Of a DNA stretch of 64,000 nt, positions 10,886 to 21,300 are shown piece by piece. Made by a program: the position numbers and the translations under genes. The notes beneath the pieces were generated by a model that saw only the letters and a list, made by a program, of their open reading frames with translations, had not been told where the DNA came from and ran no database searches. This stretch comes from Tragulus kanchil (lineage: Eukaryota; Chordata; Mammalia; Artiodactyla; Tragulidae). Location of the stretch: positions 104,338,794 to 104,402,793 of the forward strand of contig JAIOJX010000032.1 in NCBI GenBank assembly GCA_022376925.1, in the 5' to 3' direction. Within the stretch, counting starts at the first letter, position 1. Every line of letters begins with the position of its first letter.

Positions 10886-13178
10886 AACTGCAGATCAAGT
10901 TTGGGAAGAACTGATACCTTAACACTGTTGAGTTTTCTCACCTGTGACATTATATTAATACCTCTCCTTTATTAGTCTCCTTTAATTTTCTCAGCAATAT
11001 TTTATAGTGTTGAGTGTACAGCCTTGTACATTTTTTGTCTGATCTCCCCCTAATAGGGTACTTCATATTTATGGATAGCAAGTCATTTCAAAATTTTAAA
11101 TTACCATATTTCATTGTTAATATATAAAAATACAGCTAATTTTTATATACTAACAATCATGTAATCACATAGCTTTGATAAACTCCTTAACTCTAGATTT
11201 TCTTTTTTGTAAATTTCATCAGATTTTCTACATATATAAGCATATTATTTGTGAACAAAGACAGATTTCTTTCTTTTCAACCCAGATGCCTTCTGTTTCT
11301 TAGTTCAGGTCATTTTAAACTGCCATTAATGCCAAGAATGCATTTTCACTTTATACAATGTTGTTTTCATTCCTAGGAGCTTGATTTGGGTCTTTTCTGT
11401 ATTCGCCATGTCTCTACTTAACTCTTTCAACATATGGAACATAATTACAACTTAATCTCTCTCTGATGATTCTAGTATATGTCACTTCTGGGCAAATTTA
11501 GATAGATTTTTCTGCTATGAATTATGGTTTCTTTTTTAGGTTGGGTGATTTTACTTTCATATACCGTAATAGTTATATTGTTATAATTTATATATCATTC
11601 AATTGACTCCTTTAAAATGTGCAGTAATCTTTAGTATATTCAGAAGAGTTGTGCAATCATCATTATAATCACTTTTAAAACATTTTCATCACCCAAAAAA
11701 AGGATCCCTCATACCTCTTCCCTAGGCAACCACTACACTGTCTTTATAGATTTGCCTATTTGGGGCATTTCATATGAGAAATCATATAAAATGTGGTTTT
11801 TGGTGGCTAATTACATATTTTTGAGGTCATCCATATTGTAGTATGTATCAGTACTTTATTCCTTCTTATTGCTGAGAAATATTCCACCATATGAATATAT
11901 CACATTTTGTTTATCCGTTCCTCAGTTGACAGACATTTGGGTTGTTTCTACCTTTGAGCTACTGTAACACTGCTGTGAACATTCATGTAGTGTTTTCTAT
12001 GCATATTTAAATTTCTCTAGAAGAGGGACTGCAGATCAAGTTTGGGAAGAACTGATACCTTAACACTGTTGAGTTTTCTCACCTGTGACATTATATTAAT
12101 ACCTCTCCTTTATTAGTCTCCTTTAATTTTCTCAGCAATATTTTATAGTGTTGAGTGTACAGCCTTGTACATTTTTTGTCTGATCTCCCCCTAATAGGGT
12201 ACTTCATATTTATGGATAGCAAGTCATTTCAAAATTTTAAATTACCATATTTCATTGTTAATATATAAAAATACAGCTAATTTTTATATACTAACAATCA
12301 TGTAATCACATAGCTTTGATAAACTCCTTAACTCTAGATTTTCTTTTTTGTAAATTTCATCAGATTTTCTACATATATAAGCATATTATTTGTGAACAAA
12401 GACAGATTTCTTTCTTTTCAACCCAGATGCCTTCTGTTTCTTAGTTCAGGTCATTTTAAACTGCCATTAATGCCAAGAATGCATTTTCACTTTATACAAT
12501 GTTGTTTTCATTCCTAGGAGCTTGATTTGGGTCTTTTCTGTATTCGCCATGTCTCTACTTAACTCTTTCAACATATGGAACATAATTACAACTTAATCTC
12601 TCTCTGATGATTCTAGTATATGTCACTTCTGGGCAAATTTAGATAGATTTTTCTGCTATGAATTATGGTTTCTTTTTTTTAGGTTGGGTGATTTTACTTT
12701 CATATACCGTAATAGTTATATTGTTATAATTTATATATCATTCAATTGACTCCTTTAAAATGTGCAGTAATCTTTAGTATATTCAGAAGAGTTGTGCAAT
12801 CATCATTATAATCACTTTTAAAACATTTTCATCACCCAAAAAAAGGATCCCTCATACCTCTTCCCTAGGCAACCACTACACTGTCTTTATAGATTTGCCT
12901 ATTTGGGGCATTTCATATGAGAAATCATATAAAATGTGGTTTTTGGTGGCTAATTACATATTTTTGAGGTCATCCATATTGTAGTATGTATCAGTACTTT
13001 ATTCCTTCTTATTGCTGAGAAATATTCCACCATATGAATATATCACATTTTGTTTATCCGTTCCTCAGTTGACAGACATTTGGGTTGTTTCTACCTTTGA
13101 GCTACTGTAACACTGCTGTGAACATTCATGTATGGTTTTCTATGCATATTTTAATTTCTCTAGAAGAGGGACTGCAGG
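10886..13178 (+). repeat. Direct duplication 4, ~1.14 kb
   Basis: Left copy 10886-12031, right copy 12029-13178, offset 1141-1143. The copies meet at a shared ctgcag, so the junction is a clean tandem. Differences are few and include a T-run length change (11533 region against 12672 region). The content is LINE-1. Confidence 0.94.
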
Positions 13179-13970
13179 GTCATATTGTAACTTTTAAATA
13201 TGTTCAACCTTCTGCCAGACTGTTTTCTACAGTGGTTGCACCATATTATATTCCTGCCAGGAGTGTAAGGTAGGTTCCAGTTTCCCCACAACCTCACCAA
13301 CATTTGTTGTCTCTTTTTTATTATAACCATCCTAGTGGGTGTGAAGTGCCATCTCATGAGGATTGTGATTGTGATTTGCATTTCCCTGATAACTAATTAT
13401 GTTGAGCATATGTTCATGTGCTTACTGGCCATTTGTGTATCTTATTTGAAGAAATGTCTACTCAGCTACTTTGTCCATTATTTTTTTTTTGTAATTTATC
13501 TTATGGTTGAGTTGTAAAAATTCTTCATATATTCTGTCTGCTAAAGGCCTTATCAACTATTTTCTGCCATTCTATAGCTTGTCTTTTCACTGCTGCCCCA
13601 CAGACAGTTTTAGCTCTGATGCAGTTTGATTTGTTGTCTTTAATTTTCATTTTTGGCCAATGTGCTTTTGGTATTGTATCTAGAAAGACTTTGCCTACTA
13701 ACTCAAAGTCGATTATGCCTGTATTTTCTTCCAAGAGTTTTATAGTTTTAGCCCTTATGTTTAGATCTATTACCTATTTTTAGATAAATTTTGTATATGG
13801 TACGATGGAAGGGTCTAGCTTTATCCTTTTGCTTGTGGCTATCCAGATGCCTAGCACCATTTGTAGAAAAGACTATTCTCTCCCCATTATTTTGGTACCC
13901 TTGTTAAGAATCAATTAACCGTAAATTGAGGGTTTATTTCTAGACTTTATCTGGTAATTATTTAAAAATC
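11550..13970 (-). mobile_element. Second LINE-1 in minus orientation
   Basis: Reversed LINE-1 3'-end sequence runs from 11590 through ORF2-like sequence to about 13960. Examples are ggcatttcatatgagaaatc, ggttgtttctacctttgagc and gcatttccctgataac. It is inflated by duplication 4. No long open frame remains. Confidence 0.7.
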
Positions 13971-14019
13971 CTTAGGAGACTCTAGGGCAGGGGACCAATA
14001 ACATACTTTTGGGTAACAC

Positions 14020-14565
14020 TGGCTTCCAGATGGCTCAGACAGTAAAGAATCTACCTGCAACACAGGAGACCTGGATTTGATCCCCAAGTTGGGAAGGTAT
14101 CATGGAGAAGGGAATGACTACCCACCACTCCAGTTCTTAAAAAAACAAAACACTTTTTAATATTTATTTATTTATTTTTGGCTGTTCTGGGTTTTCACTG
14201 CTGCCAGTGTTTTCTCTAGTTGCAGGGAGTGGGGGCTACTCTCTAGTTGAGGTGAGCAGGCTTCTTGTGGCAGTGACTTCTATTTTTGTGGAACTCGGGC
14301 TCTAGGGCTCACAGGCTTCAGTAGTTGCTGCCACTTGGGCTCAACAGTTGTGGCTCCGAGGCTCTGGAGCACAGGCTCAATAGTTGTGGTTCATGGGCAT
14401 AGTTGCTCCGCAGCACATGGGATCTTCCTGGATCAGAGATCGAACCCATGACTCCTGCATTGGCAGGCGAACTCTTTACCACTGAGCTACCAGGGAAGCC
14501 CCACTCCAGTATTCTTGCCTGAAGAATTCCAAGGACAGAGGCACCTGGCGGGCTACAGTCCACTG
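14020..14565 (+). mobile_element. Bov-tA SINE split by another SINE
   Basis: The left part 14020-14134 has the tRNA-like head (ggctcagacagtaaagaatc). The right part 14511-14565 continues with attcttgcctgaagaattcc. Together they make a near-complete Bov-tA. The insertion between them is described separately. Confidence 0.85.
14135..14500 (-). mobile_element. CHR-type SINE inserted in Bov-tA
   Basis: A reversed CHR SINE flanked by ccactccagt at 14125-14134 and 14501-14510, a 10 bp target-site duplication. The head gagctaccagggaagcc is at the right. Confidence 0.88.
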
Positions 14566-15558
14566 ATTTATTCATTCTTGCAAGCATTATGTAAGAAAAG
14601 TGACTTAGTTTTAAAGAGTAAGCTAAATGTTAGCAGAATTGAGTCACTTGCCTCAAAGTTTATTATTAGTCAGCAGGTGAATTCTAGAAAGAAACAAGAA
14701 ATTCTAATTTCTAAAAAAGCAAATCTTACATGTAAGCTAAACACAAACACACCAATTACCTCACCTATTTTGTGTCAGTCACGATTTCCCAGTTTTCATC
14801 ATTTGTTTCAATCATTAAAACAAAAACTAGACTTTCATAACTCTGAATGACTACAAAAAATTGTTTGGATCAAACAAGAAATATTTGCTTAAAGGACTCA
14901 CTAGCAAAGGAGAATGAGAAACTTGAAAGAAAAAAAAAGCTAAAGAAAATGTGACCTTAGCTTCAAAAGTACACTGAGTTTATAAAAGAAATCAGATGCT
15001 GCCTTGAAAGATTTGCCCTCCGAAACGACCAAACCAGGTGGGATGTGTGACGAGTCATCAGACACCACTTTCTACCAGAGCACTGCACCTGGCAACAGCA
15101 GCCTCGTGATGCTGGGTGGTGTCCACATCAGATGCAGGTCAACAACACAGGCTAAGTCTAACAAGTAACGCTATTTGTACTAGGAATCTGGTGTGCCATT
15201 GTTCATGCAAACGGTACTTTAAAGCTCAGCTCTATCTCCGTAACAACAACAACAAATCTGCACTAAGCCTGCATTTTCACTGGATAAATTTCAGAATCAG
15301 AGCTTTTGATATGATCCCAGGCAACAGGTAGCCACGTTTACCAAGGGAGCACCTTGCCTTTCTCTGCAAAGCAAATACAACACATGTCAGACCCAAGATC
15401 TAATTTTACTAAAATCCTGGTTAAACCCCAGTGCATTTCCAGATGTCAAATCTGTTACACCAAAGTTCTTAATTCCTTGAGGTAGTTTCTCCCTTCCTTT
15501 TCATTGCCAGCAGGTCTTGTTTTAAGCTCACCTTTTATGGATGGAATATGGTCTGGAG
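14566..15558. other. Unique intergenic sequence
   Basis: Open frames at 14515-14850 and 15116-15331 are short, partly start in SINE sequence, and resemble nothing I know. No splice-site or family support, so no gene is called. Confidence 0.45.
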
Positions 15559-15812
15559 CTGCACTGTCCAAAAGAAATATAATGCAAATCATGAGTGCAA
15601 GTCATGTGAATCTTCTAGTAGCCACATGAGAAAAACCACCATTTTAACATGTAATGAATACTGAAAAATGGAAGTATTTTTCATTCACTCATATTTTTAG
15701 GCTCTGATTCTGATATCCAGTATGTATATTACAGCACACTCAATTTGGACTAGCTGCAATCCAAGTGGCCAGGGGCCACACGTGAGTGAAGGCCACTGTA
15801 TTGGACAGTGAA
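15559..15812. mobile_element. hAT-type MITE relic
   Basis: Inverted ends gcactgtcca (15561-15570) and ttggacagtg (15801-15810) bound about 250 bp with internal tagccacatgag-type sequence. The family is not resolved. Its right third is repeated at 16846-16907 by duplication 5. Confidence 0.6.
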
Positions 15813-15826
15813 GTGTCTAGAGCCTT

Positions 15827-15990
15827 GTTACTCCAAGTGTAGCCCGCAAATCAGAAACTCGATCATCATCCGGAAACCTGTTAGAAATGTTGACTGTCAA
15901 ATGTAACTCCAGATCTACTCAATCAGAATCTACCCTTTAAAGATTTCCGGGGGGATCTGCATGCACAAAGCTTGAGAAACACTGGTCTCA
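15827..15990. mobile_element. MER5A-like hAT relic (copy at 16919-17085)
   Basis: Contains gttactccaagtgtagcc, then aacctgttagaaatgttgac, then caatcagaatcta and ttgagaaacactgg, in the order of a reversed MER5A. It is non-coding. Confidence 0.65.
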
Positions 15991-16068
15991 GGAGTCATGG
16001 GTCTTAGGTTCTTCACCTGTCAAATGGAGGTGATAATCCTTACTTGTCAAGACTACTGTGAAGACTCT

Positions 16069-16237
16069 TTTTTTTAAAAAAAAAAAGCTTTATTTATTTT
16101 TGGCTGCACTAGGTCTTTGTTGATGTGTGGGTTTAGCTGCTCTGTGGTATGTAGGATCTTCCCGGATCAGGGACCGAACCTGTTGTCTCCTGCATTGACA
16201 GACGGGTTCTTATCCACTGAGCCACAAGGGAAGCCCC
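16069..16237 (-). mobile_element. CHR-type SINE in a MIR (copy at 17161-17332)
   Basis: A reversed SINE with ttatttttggctgcactagg at the left and gagccacaagggaagcccc at the right. It is flanked by the 13 bp repeat ctgtgaagactct at 16056-16068 and 16238-16250. MIR-like sequence (cacctgtcaaatggaggtga, then aaaggcaatg) continues on both sides. Confidence 0.85.
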
Positions 16238-17868
16238 CTGTGAAGACTCTTGATGGTTAACTTAATAGACTTGTAATAGTTGAGATTTTAATGAATGGTA
16301 ACTCTTACTTAAAAAGGCAATGTAATAGAGTGGACCTTAGAGCTGGACAGGATGGAATATAAATTCTGGTTCTTTAAAGTTCTGAACCTTCCACAATTCA
16401 TTTAATTCAAGGCTGAGGTTTTTTTTTCTTTACTTTTTAGTTATTTATTTTATTTTGTAAAGCTGCTCTCTGCTTTTTTGTTGTTTACAACTCTATAAGG
16501 CTGAGTTTTTGTAGCCACCTAAATTAGGGCTAATACCTACCTGCAACAACCTACTGTTGTTGTTAGGTCAGGGCATGGCACACAGGAGGCATTCAATAGG
16601 TCAGCTATTCATGTATGTATTTGTGTATATCCTATTGGCTGGGCCAAACTGGAGTGATAACAAATGACACTAGGCTGCCTGAGTCCACATGGCCTTCCAT
16701 CCCAAGCCAAAGTGTTCCTCCCTATGGCTCCAGTCTGTATTTCACAAGGAGAACCTAAGGACAGCAAAAATGTTTATTTGAAAAAATTACTATGTATTGA
16801 AAATATACATTAGAAATTATCACATACTTCCATTGCTGATCTAGTGACTAGCTGCAATCCAAGTGGCCAGGCCACACGTGAGTGAAGGCCACTGTATTGG
16901 ACAGTGAAGTGTCTAGAGCCTTGTTACTCCAAGTGTAGCCCGCAAATCAGAAACTCGATCATCATCCGGAAACCTGTTAGAAATGTTGACTGTCAAATGT
17001 AACTCCAGATCTACTCAATCAGAATCTACCCTTTAAAGATTTCCGGGGGGATCTGCATGCACAAAGCTTGAGAAACACTGGTCTCAGGAGTCATGGGTCT
17101 TAGGTTCTTCACCTGTCAAATGGAGGTGATAATCCTTACTTGTCAAGACTACTGTGAAGACTCTTTTTTTTAAAAAAAAAAAGCTTTATTTATTTTTGGC
17201 TGCACTAGGTCTTTGTTGATGTGTGGGTTTAGCTGCTCTGTGGTATGTAGGATCTTCCCGGATCAGGGACCGAACCTGTTGTCTCCTGCATTGACAGACG
17301 GGTTCTTATCCACTGAGCCACAAGGGAAGCCCCCTGTGAAGACTCTTGATGGTTAACTTAATAGACTTGTAATAGTTGAGATTTTAATGAATGGTAACTC
17401 TTACTTAAAAAGGCAATGTAATAGAGTGGACCTTAGAGCTGGACAGGATGGAATATAAATTCTGGTTCTTTAAAGTTCTGAACCTTCCACAATTCATTTA
17501 ATTCAAGGCTGAGGTTTTTTTTTCTTTACTTTTTAGTTATTTATTTTATTTTGTAAAGCTGCTCTCTGCTTTTTTGTTGTTTACAACTCTATAAGGCTGA
17601 GTTTTTGTAGCCACCTAAATTAGGGCTAATACCTACCTGCAACAACCTACTGTTGTTGTTAGGTCAGGGCATGGCACACAGGAGGCATTCAATAGGTCAG
17701 CTATTCATGTATGTATTTGTGTATATCCTATTGGCTGGGCCAAACTGGAGTGATAACAAATGACACTAGGCTGCCTGAGTCCACATGGCCTTCCATCCCA
17801 AGCCAAAGTGTTCCTCCCTATGGCTCCAGTCTGTATTTCACAAGGAGAACCTAAGGACAGCAAAAATG

Positions 17869-17874
17869 TTTATT
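17869..17874 (-). terminator. Candidate LRRC42 polyadenylation signal
   Basis: On the minus strand this reads AATAAA, about 204 nt downstream of the stop codon at 18078. The hexamer recurs at 18947-18952 and 16773-16778 because the region is present three times. Transcript ends were not visible to me, so a more distal signal is possible. Confidence 0.45.
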
Positions 17875-18077
17875 TGAAAAAATTACTATGTATTGAAAAT
17901 ATACATTAGAAATTATCACATACTTCCATTGCATTCCCTTCCCCCACCACAAAAGTAGAAATATTCACTTGCTATGCTAATGCCATAGGTAAATTCAAAC
18001 AAAAAGAAAAACATTATCAGCCCCCCTTCCTCATACAGTAGAGTTGGAGGGGGGAAATGTCAACTTTTATCTGCCAA

Positions 18078-18352
18078 TCAATAGGAATTCAACAAGTCCC
18101 AGTCTTCCACAGCAAGACACACGTATTTCTGCTTTGAAGCCTGTGAAGAGTTGCTCTGCTCCTTCTCTGGTTCCTTGAAAGTTCTCTTCCTGCTCTTCTT
18201 TGAGTCCTGGCTTGAGAGGGCTTCGTGATTCAACAGTGGCCCATGGCACTCTGGGGCCTTCTCTTTATAGAACTGGAGTTTCTCAGAAGAGTTCATGTGG
18301 GCATCTGCTGGGGGAGACTCCCCTGGGGCTTCTGTTCGAGCCCGCTTCCCAT
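18078..18352 (-). CDS. LRRC42: LRRC42 exon 8, last coding exon, left copy
   Basis: The acceptor CCCCTTACAG precedes 18352 and the stop codon is at 18080-18078. The exon completes Tyr338 and encodes Gly339-Tyr428. This C-terminal region is hydrophilic and low in leucine repeats. It contains HMNSSEKLQFYKEKAPECHG, the basic KKSRKR stretch and the terminal YVCLAVEDWDLLNSY that identifies LRRC42. The open frame continues upstream into intron, so the true boundary is set by the acceptor. Confidence 0.95.
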
Positions 18353-21300
18353 CTGTAAGGGGAACAGGGAGAAGGAGGATGAGCTTGCTATGCTGGCTGC
18401 CATTGCCTGTCCCGTCCAGAAAGATGATCCAACGCAAGTGACAAGAGGCCCCAATAGGGTGAGTCTGGATTCACTTTATCCCCTTCTTCGTACTCTATAA
18501 AATAATTTATGGCACAGGCACCAGCACGGATTGAAGGTATGTCCTCACATGGGAGTAGCACAGATTTGGACTCCAATCTCAGATCTGCCACTTCCTGGAT
18601 AAATGACCATGGGCAAGTGACCTGCCTGAGATTTGGTTTTCTCAGCTTCACAGGGATATAAAACCTACTTCACAATGGTGATGTGAAGATAGAAGAAGTA
18701 ACACATGGTGCTTAGCACAATGCTTGGCATAATAGTGAAAGCTCAAGAAATGTCAGCTATTACTACTCAGAATCTGGACTTGACTGTCTTCTAAGACACC
18801 CAGGTTTGCAGCACAACTCTCTAGCAAATGGTACAACCTTACTCTCTATCTTTTGGTACAGAATACATTTTTGTTTTTCTGCCTTTATTCCCCCTTCACT
18901 TTGAATTTACTATGTATTCACAAGGAGAACCTAAGGACAGCAAATGTTTATTTGAAAAAATTACTATGTATTGAAAATATACATTAGAAATTATCACATA
19001 CTTCCATTGCATTCCCTTCCCCCACCACAAAAGTAGAAATATTCACTTGCTATGCTAATGCCATAGGTAAATTCAAACAAAAAGAAAAACATTATCAGCC
19101 CCCCTTCCTCATACAGTAGAGTTGGAGGGGGGAAATGTCAACTTTTATCTGCCAATCAATAGGAATTCAACAAGTCCCAGTCTTCCACAGCAAGACACAC
19201 GTATTTCTGCTTTGAAGCCTGTGAAGAGTTGCTCTGCTCCTTCTCTGGTTCCTTGAAAGTTCTCTTCCTGCTCTTCTTTGAGTCCTGGCTTGAGAGGGCT
19301 TCGTGATTCAACAGTGGCCCATGGCACTCTGGGGCCTTCTCTTTATAGAACTGGAGTTTCTCAGAAGAGTTCATGTGGGCATCTGCTGGGGGAGACTCCC
19401 CTGGGGCTTCTGTTCGAGCCCGCTTCCCATCTGTAAGGGGAACAGGGAGAAGGAGGATGAGCTTGCTATGCTGGCTGCCATTGCCTGTCCCGTCCAGAAA
19501 GATGATCCAACGCAAGTGACAAGAGGCCCCAATAGGGTGAGTCTGGATTCACTTTATCCCCTTCTTCGTACTCTATAAAATAATTTATGGCACAGGCACC
19601 AGCACGGATTGAAGGTATGTCCTCACATGGGAGTAGCACAGATTTGGACTCCAATCTCAGATCTGCCACTTCCTGGATAAATGACCATGGGCAAGTGACC
19701 TGCCTGAGATTTGGTTTTCTCAGCTTCACAGGGATATAAAACCTACTTCACAATGGTGATGTGAAGATAGAAGAAGTAACACATGGTGCTTAGCACAATG
19801 CTTGGCATAATAGTGAAAGCTCAAGAAATGTCAGCTATTACTACTCAGAATCTGGACTTGACTGTCTTCTAAGACACCCAGGTTTGCAGCACAACTCTCT
19901 AGCAAATGGTACAACCTTACTCTCTATCTTTTGGTACAGAATACATTTTTGTTTTTCTGCCTTTATTCCCCCTTCACTTTGATTTTATCCTTTAACTCCT
20001 TTCAGAAAAAATTATGGTAAAATACACATAACATAAATTTAGCCTTTTAATCATTTTTGAGTGCATACATCTGTGGCATGAAGTACATTCACACTGTTGT
20101 GCTAACATCACCACCATCCTTCTCCAGAACTTTTTCAGCTTGGCGGAACTGAAACTTGGTACGTATCAAACAGTAACTCCCTACCCCCCTCACCTCAGTC
20201 CCCAGCAACCACCATTCTATTTTCGGTCTCTACGAACTGGACTCCTCTAGGAACCTCATAAGGAGACTCACACATCAGTCTTTTTTTTGGCAATAGCATG
20301 TGGGATCTTAGTTTCCTGACCAGGGATCGAAAGTGTACCCCCACTCCACTGGAAGCGAGATTCTTAACCACAGGTCCACTAAGAAAGTCCCAACATTTGT
20401 CTTTTTTGGCTGCCTTATTTTACTTAGTAGAGTGTCTCTATAAATTTCACCCATGTTGTTTATCCATTCATCTGTGACGGACACATGGATCGCTTCTACT
20501 TTTGGCTGCACTTTAATTCCTTGTTAAAGTTCCGTATTCTATACTTCTCTTTTAATGCTTAAAAAAAAAAATTGGCTTCCTTTATTGGTCTTTTATTTAT
20601 TTACTTTTATCCATCTTTATTCTTTGGCCTGTGTGGGCCTCCCATTATAGTGGCCTCTCTTGTTGCAGAGCACTGGTTCTGGGTGCATGTACTCCAGAGG
20701 GCTGGCTTGTAATTGGACACACGGGTCCAGCCGTTCTGCGGCACGTAGGGTCTTCCCGGGCCAGGGATCGAATCAGTGTCCCTTGCACTGCAAGGCAGAC
20801 TCTCTACCCACTGGGCCGCCAGGGAAGTCCCTTTTTTAATCTTGCATTTATTTATTTATGGCTACACTGTGCAGCATGTAGGATCTTATTTCCCCTGACC
20901 AGGGATTGAACCTGCACCCCTGCAGTGGAAGTGTGGAGCCTTAACTACTGGACTACGAGGGAAATCCTGTGTTCTGTCTATTTCTGTACCACTGCAGATC
21001 TTTTATGGAATAAGATGGGATGTAAACAAACGCATATGTACATACATTCACACACTTAATAAGTCATTTTCCTGATGCTGGTGCTCAAAGTTAAGTGTGA
21101 ACTTACACTACAAGTTATGTTGACAGAGTAGAAGTCTGGTTGATCTAATTAAGTCAATACTATCATAATTAATGTTCCCACTGAGTGAAGATGAGCTAAG
21201 TGCTTTAAGGATCCAAATAATCTAAGGGCAGAACACTCCAAAAGAAAGAGGGTATCTCACAGAAGTGCTGAGCTGCTGTTCGAGGCTCCAAGGTTTCTCG

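Larger units (their letters stand above)
4655..11530 (-). mobile_element. LINE-1 remnants in minus orientation, repeatedly interrupted
   Basis: A poly-T run near 4655-4672 followed by ttattgaagtatagttgac is a reversed LINE-1 3' end. Reversed 3'-UTR and ORF2-like sequence continues in order at 6290-6650, 6800-6920, 7540-7830, 9490-9650, 10310-10535 and 10810-11500. Several SINEs and two of the assembly duplications break it. It is not coding-competent. More than one LINE-1 insertion may be present. Confidence 0.65.
15748..17930 (+). repeat. Direct duplication 5, ~1.09 kb
   Basis: Left copy 15748-16835, right copy 16846-17930, offset 1098 then 1095 after a 3 bp difference near 15772. The last ~92 bp (16744-16835 and 17839-17930) also recur at 18919-19010 because duplication 6 overlaps. 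Confidence 0.94.
17839..19983 (+). repeat. Direct duplication 6, ~1.07 kb, carries LRRC42 last exon
   Basis: Left copy 17839-18905, right copy 18919-19983, offset 1080 then 1078. It includes LRRC42 exon 8 with its stop codon and 3' UTR. The only differences noticed are near the left end (an A run) and at the junction. Confidence 0.95.

Noticed and set aside
1..17800. Exons of LDLRAD1, the next gene beyond LRRC42 in human
   Set aside because: I saw no LDL-receptor class A cysteine pattern in any frame here, and the human intergenic distance is large enough that the gene should lie outside the window.
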